NCBI GenBank assembly: GCA_028287545.1 | Contig: JAQBPL010000105.1 | Coordinates: 1-5,340 of the forward strand | Origin: Vulcanimicrobiota bacterium | GTDB taxonomy: Bacteria > Eremiobacterota > Eremiobacteria > Baltobacterales > Baltobacteraceae | Length of the DNA stretch: 5,340 bases | Direction of reading: 5' to 3' | Part shown: positions 1 to 5,340 of the stretch, one piece after another | Layout of the letters: the number at the start of each line of letters is the position of its first letter | How positions within the stretch are numbered: the stretch's first letter is position 1 | Made by a program: the position numbers and the translations under genes | Notes under the pieces: generated by a model | What the model was told of the DNA's origin: nothing | The model's database searches: none | The model's input: only the letters and a program-made list of their open reading frames with translations

Positions 1-1268
1 TCGTCCTGCTCGAGGCGGAACGCTGCGGCGCGGGCCCGAGCGGCCGAAACGGCGGCTTCCTGCACGGCTACTGGGCGGGCATCGGCCGCGCGCGGTCCGT
101 GCTCGGCGAGCGAGGCGCGCTTGCCGTCGCGCGCGCCGGAGAAGGAATCATCCTCGCCGTCCGCGCGCTCGGCGCCGACGTCTGGCTGCATGAGAGCGGA
201 ATGCTGAGCGTGTCGACGACGCCTGCGCAGGATCGCGCCCTCGACGACTCGGTGGAGGCGGCCGCCGCCGTCGGCGCGCCGGAGCAGGCGGTGCCTCTCG
301 GCCCGGACGAGCTCGCACAGCGCATCCAGTCCCCGGTCTTCCGCCGCGGCGTGTTCTTCCCCGAGTGCGCGACCGTGCAGCCGGCGCGGCTCGTGCGCGT
401 GCTCCGGCGCAAGGCCATCGACGCAGGAGTCGCCGTGCACGAGCGAACGCCCGTGCGGCGCGTCGAGGATCTGCGCGGCGCGAAGGCGGTCGTCGTGGCG
501 ACGAACGCGGCCGCGAGTGGGTGGCGGCCTGTGCGCCGCCACGTGACGAACTTCGGCTCGTACGTCGTGCTGACGGAGCCTGTGCCGGACCTCCTCGCCG
601 AGATCGGCTGGACCGGCGGCGAGGCGGTCGTCGACGGACGGATGTTCCTCCATTACTTCCGCACGACCGACGACGGCCGCGTCGTCATGGGGAGCGGCAG
701 CGGGCCGATCGGCTTCCGCGGCCGCGTGGACGCGCGCTTCACGGACGATGCCGCCACTGCAGCGCGTGCAGAAGCCGGCCTGCGCCGTCTGCTGCCCGGC
801 CTCGCGCGCGCCAAGGTCGAACGCGCATGGGGCGGCCCTATCGATGTCTCCGCCGATCACCTACCGTTCTTCGGGACGGTGGCAGGAACGCGCATCCACT
901 ACGGGCTCGGCTACTCCGGCAACGGCGTCGGCCCGAGCTGGATCGGCGGACAGGTCCTCGCCTCGCTCGCGCTCGGCCGTGACGACGAGTGGTCGTCGCT
1001 TCCGCTCGTGCGCCGGCCGCCGTCGCTGCCGCCGGAGCCGCCGCGGGTGAGCGGCGTCTGGTTGACGATCGCACCGGTGCGCGCGTCGATCGTGGCGAGG
1101 ATGATGACCTCCGAGCCGACCACGATGTTCGAGCGCAGGACGATGCCGTTCGCCAGACCGTTCGGCGCGAAGACGCGGCGATCGTACCCGATGTCGTTGC
1201 GCGCGGCGAACACGTTCAAGCGCCGCGTCTGCCCGTTGAGGTCGAGCCGCACGCCGTCGACGAGCTGA
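1..1268 (+). CDS. FAD-dependent oxidoreductase (DAO family), incomplete at both ends
   Basis: This is a flavoenzyme of the DAO fold that likely oxidises a C-N bond of an amino acid or polyamine with FAD in the cytoplasm; the substrate cannot be told. The first full codon is at 3, so the start and the GxGxxG Rossmann motif lie upstream, about 35 residues away by family length. Visible landmarks, numbered from the first full codon, are VLLEAE (1-6, end of the second beta strand that binds the FAD ribose), GPSGRNGGF (11-19, the family's usual G-x-SGRNGG flavin loop), and the C-terminal FAD-binding stretch DHLPFFGT (from 285) with GYSGNGVGP (303-311). Family-like sequence continues to PPEPPR, codon 348, ending at 1046. 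Homologues carry about 45 more residues there. Instead the frame reads 73 residues that are exactly antisense to the opposing gene, stopping with TGA at 1266-1268. The FAD assignment is firm; the last 73 residues are probably not native. An alternative role is a DadA-, ThiO- or PuuB-like oxidase. Confidence 0.88.
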   Translation, partial: VLLEAERCGAGPSGRNGGFLHGYWAGIGRARSVLGERGALAVARAGEGIILAVRALGADVWLHESGMLSVSTTPAQDRALDDSVEAAAAVGAPEQAVPLGPDELAQRIQSPVFRRGVFFPECATVQPARLVRVLRRKAIDAGVAVHERTPVRRVEDLRGAKAVVVATNAAASGWRPVRRHVTNFGSYVVLTEPVPDLLAEIGWTGGEAVVDGRMFLHYFRTTDDGRVVMGSGSGPIGFRGRVDARFTDDAATAARAEAGLRRLLPGLARAKVERAWGGPIDVSADHLPFFGTVAGTRIHYGLGYSGNGVGPSWIGGQVLASLALGRDDEWSSLPLVRRPPSLPPEPPRVSGVWLTIAPVRASIVARMMTSEPTTMFERRTMPFARPFGAKTRRSYPMSLRAANTFKRRVCPLRSSRTPSTS

Positions 1269-2578
1269 TCGAAACCGCCCAGCGTGCCCTCGCCGGTCGT
1301 GCGCGCGCGGAATTCGCCCCATTGCGCGGTCATGCGGCCGCTGTCGAGGCGGGCATAAAGATGGTCGCGTGAGAGCGCGTCGTCGCGCAGGCTGCTCGCA
1401 TCGCCGGTGATCATGTACGGCCGGTCGTTGGGATTGCCGTCGTACGCGCCGCCGTACGCCGGGCTGCGCTGCAGCCGGTCGCCGGTGTCGTAGGCGAACG
1501 TCGCGAGCGACGTGCCGAGCGCGCCGGTTCCGAACACCGCGATGCGGCCGCGGCGCGAGTTCGTGCCGTTCGGTTCACCGTCGGCTTGATTCGGCAGACC
1601 CGGCACCGCGCCGGCACCGCCCGTCACGAGGCCGGTCACAAACGGTTTGCGCAAGTTCGGCGCGAGGAAGACGCGGGTCTCGTGCGCGATGTCGCCGGAC
1701 TGCACGCGCAGCACGAGGTCGCCGGGCGTCAGACCCGGGATCAGCTTGACGATCGCGGTGCCGTCGCCGCCGAGCGGGACGTCGACGGACTGGCGAATGG
1801 CGAGCGGCGCTTGCGGATCGGATTGCGGCGACGACGACGCCAGCGGCACCGGCGAGGCGGAGTCCGGCAACGGAGCATCTTTGAGGCGTTCGAGCCGGGC
1901 GTCGCCGGAGACGAGGCTCACCTGCACGCGGCTCCCGGCGTTCGCATGGTGTCCCCACGCGTCGGTGCCGGCGATCCGCAGGCGGTTTTCGCTCGTCCCG
2001 TCGGCGCGCAGCGGACCGCTGGTGTCGACGGTCAGGCGTACCGCGCGGCCCGGCCCGAAAACTTGGTGGAGGGTCGTCGCTCCGCGGGCGCCGTTGATCC
2101 CGAGCGGCGTGATCGCGACCGTGTTCGGCCCCGGTTCGAACGGAACGCCGTAGTAGACATAGCGCGTCTCGCCGGTCTTGTTGTTCACGGTGCGGCGGCC
2201 GATGTGCGAGAACGGCACGACCTCCGCGCCGACCTTCACCTCGACGCCGGCGCCGGCGACCGTCGCGACCTCGACCGACGTCGTGAGCCCGTCGGCGACG
2301 GCGTCGTCCGCTGGGCCGATCAGCGACGCGGTGAGCCCGTCGGTCGCGGTAAAGGTGAGGTGGGTGAGGTCACCGGCTTGCGGGCCGGCCGAATCCGACG
2401 GCGGCGGCGACGGCTGCGCCAACGCCAGCGGTTCGCCGGACGATTCGGGCTGCGCCGCTCCTTCCGCGGCGTATGCTCCCCTGATCTCGCCGGCCGCATC
2501 GAAGTCGACCGACGAGAGGAACAGGCCGGCGATCGCGAACGCGACGCCCAATCGCCGCAGACGGCCGCGCCCGATCAT
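911..2578 (-). CDS. Exported Ig-like/outer-membrane barrel protein, C-terminally truncated
   Basis: This is the third gene of the surface operon. Its ATG at 2578 overlaps the previous stop (ATGA). Residues 1-37 look like a signal peptide: a basic start (RGRLRR), a hydrophobic stretch LGVAFAIAGLFL, and a possible cleavage after AYA. A Pro/Ser-rich linker (41-70) precedes an Ig-like beta-sandwich (about 75-175) and a second domain (about 178-306, from VRLTVDTSG) that resembles invasin/Big_1 domains. From about 310 the sequence turns into alternating strands with motifs such as YARLDSGRMTAQWGEF (408-423), LNVFAARNDIGYDRR (454-468) and VVGSEVIILATIDARTG (486-502), as in outer-membrane proteins of DUF11-rich operons. 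Relatives continue after PLTR with a V-D-Y-T-type strand and several hundred barrel residues (from memory). Here residue 512 is followed by 43 residues antisense to the oxidoreductase, ending at 911. The first 512 residues contain no cysteine. The product is probably non-functional as a barrel if the junction is genuine. Confidence 0.8.
   Translation of the reverse strand: MIGRGRLRRLGVAFAIAGLFLSSVDFDAAGEIRGAYAAEGAAQPESSGEPLALAQPSPPPSDSAGPQAGDLTHLTFTATDGLTASLIGPADDAVADGLTTSVEVATVAGAGVEVKVGAEVVPFSHIGRRTVNNKTGETRYVYYGVPFEPGPNTVAITPLGINGARGATTLHQVFGPGRAVRLTVDTSGPLRADGTSENRLRIAGTDAWGHHANAGSRVQVSLVSGDARLERLKDAPLPDSASPVPLASSSPQSDPQAPLAIRQSVDVPLGGDGTAIVKLIPGLTPGDLVLRVQSGDIAHETRVFLAPNLRKPFVTGLVTGGAGAVPGLPNQADGEPNGTNSRRGRIAVFGTGALGTSLATFAYDTGDRLQRSPAYGGAYDGNPNDRPYMITGDASSLRDDALSRDHLYARLDSGRMTAQWGEFRARTTGEGTLGGFDQLVDGVRLDLNGQTRRLNVFAARNDIGYDRRVFAPNGLANGIVLRSNIVVGSEVIILATIDARTGAIVNQTPLTRGGSGGSDGGRRTSGSDDHSSSRPSASEARTCPPIQLGPTPLPE
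1040..1048. other. Junction joining two 3'-truncated convergent genes
   Basis: Family-like sequence of the + strand oxidoreductase ends at about 1046 (PPEPPR). Family-like sequence of the - strand barrel protein ends at about 1043 (QTPLTR, possibly plus one Gly to 1040). The two therefore meet with no spacer and perhaps a few shared bases. The motif gccgccg occurs twice just to the left (1028-1034 and 1037-1043). No terminator, inverted repeat or insertion sequence lies between the genes, although convergent genes normally keep complete 3' ends. This may be a genomic deletion or rearrangement, or an assembly chimera; the sequence alone does not decide. The breakpoint is placed by remembered family conservation, so it is good to only about ten bases. 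Confidence 0.65.
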
Positions 2579-2590
2579 GGCAGCGGCTCC
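2575..2590 (-). promoter_or_regulatory. ATGA stop/start overlap with Shine-Dalgarno site
   Basis: On the - strand the TGA of the 736-residue gene (2577-2575) and the ATG of the barrel gene (2578-2576) share the four bases ATGA. A GGAG lies at 2590-2587, eight bases before the ATG, inside the end of the upstream gene. This arrangement fixes the start of the barrel gene and suggests translational coupling, which would keep the two products in step. Confidence 0.75.
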
Positions 2591-4785
2591 AGCGCGAAGT
2601 TCACGTCCTGCATCAGCCCCGCGTCGAACACGCCGTGGACTAGTCGCACGAGGCTGCGGCTGCTGTCGAACCGGCGATCGTCGTACGCGCGCACGGTGAG
2701 CGGAATCGTCGTCGGGTCGATGCGCAGCACGTGCTGGCCCGGGTGCACGGAGGGGAACGTGAAGCGGCCGTATTTGTCGGTTTGGACCGACGAGCCGTCC
2801 TCGAGGTAAATTCGCACGCCGGCGACGCCGGTGTCGCCTTCGCGGAAGTGCCCGGTGCGCAGCGCGTCGGCGAACACCCGGCCGGTGATTACGATCCGCC
2901 CTCCGAGCGCGCCCGGCACGACGCGCGTCTCAGCGGTCGCCGAGGCGCCGACGTGCGTCGTTCCGGCGAGCGCGTCGACGTCGACGACGTTGACCAGCGA
3001 CGCGTTCTCCGACACGTTCGGCATGACGACGCACGCGTACGTGATCGTGTGCGATGCGGTCAGGTTCGCGAACGTCCAGGTGAGCGTGCGGCCCGCGCGC
3101 ACCGGTTCGACGGGAACGTTGTCGACGCGCGCCGTGCCGGGCGCGTAGGCGACGCCGGCGGGCAGCGTGTCGACGACCTTGGTCGCGCCGAGCGCCGGAC
3201 CGCCGGATCCGACCTGCACCGTGTAGACCAGCTTGTCGCCGCCCGACGCGACGTCGCGGTCGACGGTCTTGGTCACCGCGACCGGATGCGGTGCAAAGAG
3301 CGGCAGGTTGCCGAGCAGCCCGAAGACGTTGGAAAGCGAGACGCTGTTCGCGGTGAGCGCGAACCCGCCCGCGACGGCGAGCATCTGCTGGTCCAGTTCG
3401 CGCAGCGTCGCGTTGTAGAGCAGGCCGGAAGCATCCGGGCTGATCGTCACCTCGATGTTGCGGTTGCGATAGCCGGGCGCCGCGATAACGAGATCGTAGA
3501 CCGCGGGCTGCGCCGGTGTACCGAGCTGGTTCTGATCGAAGACGAAACTGTACGCACCGTCGGCGCCGGTCGTGAAGCCGTTGACGTTCGCGTTGTTCGG
3601 CGGCAGGCCCGTGGTGGGGACGCCGACCAGTTGCTGCTGCGGCAAGCGTGAGAGCGCGGAACCGTCGAGCACGTGCGGCAGCGCGATCGGCTTCTTCGTC
3701 ATCGGATCGAGCAGGGTCAGCACCGCGCCGCCGACCGGCGAGTTCGCGCCGGCGTACCCGTCGTACGCGATGTTGGCGATGCCGATGAGAACGCTGGCCG
3801 GCGTCGTGACGACCTGCGCGATCCCGTCGGCCTGCATCGTCGCGACGTTGACAAAGGACGCGCCGGCGATGTTCCCGGTGAGCACGGTCGCATCGAACGT
3901 GAGGACATCCGTCGCACCGGCCGCGAGCGTGCCGATCTTGACGCTCAGCACTTGGCCGCTCAGCGTCGCACTCGATGCAGCGTTGACGCCGTTCAGCGAC
4001 ACGCTCGGCAGCAGCGCGGTCAGACCCGGCGGGACGTTGTCGACCAGCACGACGTTGGTCGCCGGGGAGCCGCCGTAGTTCTTGAACGAGATCTCGTAGT
4101 TCACGGTCTCGCCCGCCGCGCCGGGATGCGTCCGAACGTGGTTCACGAGTTTCGCGACGCGGGTCGTCGGTCCGGCGGGGCCGGCGATGGACGCGAGCGC
4201 TTGGGAGATCGCCCACTCACGTCCCTGATCGCTGACCAGGCCGTTGGCCGACGCCGCGTTCGTCGAACGCGCCGTCACCGTGACGGGGAACGTCGTGCCG
4301 ACCGGGGTGCCCGCAGTCGCGATGACGAGCTGGACGCGGATCGAACCGCCCGCCGGGATCGTCGGCGAGGCGGTCGTGCCGACGGTGACCGGAACGACGC
4401 CGGCCGAAGTGAGGAATCCGATCGAGGTGATCGTTCCGGCTCCGCTCGCCGCCGCGGCGATCGTGTACGCGTCGGGCGCGTTACCGGCGTTGGTGATGGT
4501 GAAGACGCGGGTGATCGGCGTGCCGAGCGGATAGCCTTCGGCTGCCGGGTCGATCGCCGGTTCCTTCGGCGTGACGACGATCGCCCCGACTTGGGCGATC
4601 GTCGCCGTGACCGGATTCGATTGCGTTCCGTACCCGTGTCCGCCGGGATCGTTGTACGTCGCGGTCACCGTGTTCGTGATAACCGTGCCCGCCGGAGTAG
4701 CCTCACCGGCCGCTGCCGCAATTGCGAACAGCGACGCGGCGAGACCCATCGAGCGCCCGAGGCGCGCGACCACTCCCGAAGGCAT
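2575..4785 (-). CDS. Exported multidomain DUF11/SdrD-like surface protein, 736 aa
   Basis: This is a complete secreted protein, probably a surface or periplasmic structural or adhesive component; no enzyme motif is seen. Residues 1-27 or so form a signal peptide with hydrophobic core MGLAASLFAIAAAAG. The mature start AGTVITNTVTATYNDP is typical of DUF11-rich exported proteins. Domains in order: a NEW3/DUF11-like sandwich (about 65-200, with FTITNAGNAPDAY); DUF11 repeat 1 (about 207-335, with VNYEISFKNYGGSPATNVVLVDNVPPGL split over 228-255); a carboxypeptidase-regulatory-like beta domain (about 338-465, with TTGADGAYSFVFD); DUF11 repeat 2 (about 502-622, with KLVYTVQV and VVDTLPAGVAYAPG); and an SdrD/Cna-B-like domain (about 629-735, with GVAGVRIYLEDG, TDKYGRFTFPSVHPGQHVLRID). 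There is one cysteine (584). The ATG at 4785 is preferred because it sits seven bases after the upstream stop and directly precedes the signal peptide. The in-frame ATG at 4884 would add 33 unlikely residues and overlap the upstream gene. Confidence 0.85.
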   Translation of the reverse strand: MPSGVVARLGRSMGLAASLFAIAAAAGEATPAGTVITNTVTATYNDPGGHGYGTQSNPVTATIAQVGAIVVTPKEPAIDPAAEGYPLGTPITRVFTITNAGNAPDAYTIAAAASGAGTITSIGFLTSAGVVPVTVGTTASPTIPAGGSIRVQLVIATAGTPVGTTFPVTVTARSTNAASANGLVSDQGREWAISQALASIAGPAGPTTRVAKLVNHVRTHPGAAGETVNYEISFKNYGGSPATNVVLVDNVPPGLTALLPSVSLNGVNAASSATLSGQVLSVKIGTLAAGATDVLTFDATVLTGNIAGASFVNVATMQADGIAQVVTTPASVLIGIANIAYDGYAGANSPVGGAVLTLLDPMTKKPIALPHVLDGSALSRLPQQQLVGVPTTGLPPNNANVNGFTTGADGAYSFVFDQNQLGTPAQPAVYDLVIAAPGYRNRNIEVTISPDASGLLYNATLRELDQQMLAVAGGFALTANSVSLSNVFGLLGNLPLFAPHPVAVTKTVDRDVASGGDKLVYTVQVGSGGPALGATKVVDTLPAGVAYAPGTARVDNVPVEPVRAGRTLTWTFANLTASHTITYACVVMPNVSENASLVNVVDVDALAGTTHVGASATAETRVVPGALGGRIVITGRVFADALRTGHFREGDTGVAGVRIYLEDGSSVQTDKYGRFTFPSVHPGQHVLRIDPTTIPLTVRAYDDRRFDSSRSLVRLVHGVFDAGLMQDVNFALEPLP

Positions 4786-4795
4786 TCCGTGATTA
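4783..4795 (-). promoter_or_regulatory. Seven-base intergenic gap with weak ribosome-binding context
   Basis: The upstream TAA (4795-4793) is followed by TCACGGA and then ATG (4785-4783). There is no good GGAGG-type site; the only purine-rich bases, CGGA, touch the start codon. Translation of the 736-residue gene may therefore depend on ribosomes finishing the upstream gene. There is no room for a promoter or terminator, so the two genes are very likely cotranscribed. Confidence 0.55.
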
Positions 4796-5340
4796 CTTGA
4801 TCTGGACTTTGAATACCACGTTCCCCGTCGCACCTGCCACGAGGGACGCGATGGTGTCGGTGAACTTGCTCGAGCCGGCCGCACCCGGACCGGGGTTGTA
4901 TCCGCCGAGCGTTCCGCCCGTCGAATCGACCGGAGCCGCGTACAGCCCGTTCGAGTTCGCCGCCCAGTTGTTGGTGTAGGCGACGCTGTTGGTGCTGCCC
5001 GCGCCCGCGCCGTCTTCGGTGATCACCACCGTCGAGGCGTTGAGCGTGAGGTTGTTGGTCCCGCCCGACGGTGCGACGTTGAGGTAGGTCACCGTGTAGC
5101 GCACGCAGTCGCCGGGATTGGCGACGACGGCGTTACTGGTGAACACCGTCGCCGTCGCGCAGGGCTGCGTGTCCGCGACGTCCTGCGTCTTCGTCATCTT
5201 GACGAAGCCGCCCACGAAGAACTCGTCGTTCGTGTAGTTGTTCGTGTTGCCCGAACCGTCGTTCGTCGACGTCGCCTTGACCGACACGCCGTAGGGCGTG
5301 AAGACGTTGAACGAGGTCGCGCCCGCCGGCGGGGTCATCA
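4793..5340 (-). CDS. C-terminal part of a secreted DUF11-like repeat protein, 5'-partial
   Basis: This is the first gene of the visible operon. Its reading frame is open to the window edge. The ATG at 5338 looks internal, because the residues after it (PAGATSFNVFTPYGVSVKAT) read like the end of a NEW3/DUF11-type beta-sandwich and no signal peptide follows. Counting from that Met, an Asn/Thr-rich stretch (about 24-40) leads to a DUF11-like domain from about 45: FVKMTKTQDV, then NPGDCVRYTVTYLNV (74-88), the family's usual 'pGd-x-v-x-Y-t-v-t-y-x-N' strand. Cys 60 and Cys 78 could form a disulfide within this domain. The protein ends VVFKVQIK, TAA at 4795-4793, as the last strand of the sandwich with no anchor, LPXTG or membrane helix after it. 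It is therefore probably secreted or held by other partners. The full length and N-terminus are unknown. The DUF11 assignment rests on pattern, not a search. Confidence 0.75.
   Translation of the reverse strand, partial: MTPPAGATSFNVFTPYGVSVKATSTNDGSGNTNNYTNDEFFVGGFVKMTKTQDVADTQPCATATVFTSNAVVANPGDCVRYTVTYLNVAPSGGTNNLTLNASTVVITEDGAGAGSTNSVAYTNNWAANSNGLYAAPVDSTGGTLGGYNPGPGAAGSSKFTDTIASLVAGATGNVVFKVQIK

Noticed and set aside
365..982. + strand open frame of 205 codons inside the oxidoreductase
   Set aside because: It is an Arg/Ala-rich alternative phase; the oxidoreductase frame carries all the recognisable FAD motifs.
1040..1080. Bidirectional terminator between the convergent genes
   Set aside because: No stable inverted repeat followed by a T-rich run is visible; the sequence is coding on both sides of the junction.
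1586..2809. Long + strand open frame of 407 codons opposite the barrel gene
   Set aside because: It is Arg/Gly/Asp-rich with no recognisable fold, runs across the boundary between two well-supported - strand genes, and fits an antisense shadow in GC-rich DNA.
2930..4216. - strand open frame of 428 codons in another phase of the 736-residue gene
   Set aside because: It is extremely Arg-rich and is a frame-shifted copy of the DUF11 gene rather than a separate protein.
3673..4800. Long + strand open frame of 375 codons opposite the 736-residue gene
   Set aside because: It has very high Arg and Asp content, no domain pattern, and lies wholly antisense to a gene with clear domains and a signal peptide.
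4786..4884. Upstream ATG at 4884 as start of the 736-residue gene
   Set aside because: It would add 33 polar and basic residues before the signal peptide and overlap the previous gene by about 90 bases, while the ATG at 4785 fits the operon spacing.
1..5340. CRISPR array, tRNA, rRNA or insertion sequence
   Set aside because: I saw no regularly spaced repeats, tRNA-like cloverleaf ends, rRNA core sequence, terminal inverted repeats or transposase motifs on either strand.

Overview
The window is GC-rich DNA, roughly 65-75 % by hand counts on sampled lines, densely coding, with no RNA genes, CRISPR arrays or transposase genes that I can see. It holds two unrelated blocks that meet tail to tail at about position 1045. 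Secreted proteins rich in DUF11-like repeats, together with what looks like the start of an outer-membrane beta-barrel, suggest a high-GC diderm bacterium. From memory, such gene sets occur in Candidatus Eremiobacterota, Deinococcota, Gemmatimonadota and Myxococcota; this placement is inference. The oxidoreductase in the left block resembles, from memory, actinobacterial-type homologues.

Left block (1 to about 1046, + strand): most of a FAD-dependent oxidoreductase of the D-amino-acid oxidase (DAO) fold, close to the glycine/D-amino-acid/gamma-glutamylputrescine oxidase group. Its N-terminal Rossmann motif lies before the window. Its last 45 or so residues are missing.

Right block (about 1043 to 5340, - strand): three genes packed as an operon and read from right to left. 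The first is the C-terminal part of a secreted DUF11-type protein (5340-4793). Seven bases later comes a complete 736-residue exported protein with a NEW3/DUF11-like domain, two DUF11 repeats, a carboxypeptidase-regulatory-like domain and a terminal SdrD/Cna-B-like domain (4785-2575). An ATGA overlap then leads into an exported protein with Ig/invasin-like domains followed by the start of a probable outer-membrane barrel (2578 to about 1043). The three look like parts of one cell-surface assembly of unknown function.

The main anomaly is the junction. The + strand oxidoreductase and the - strand barrel gene both lose recognisable family sequence at the same spot, and each frame then runs on as antisense of the other gene (to 1268 and to 911). 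This indicates either a deletion or rearrangement that fused two 3'-truncated convergent genes, or a chimeric assembly. I find no convincing new defence, RNA or mobile system. The surface operon is the only candidate for an undescribed system.
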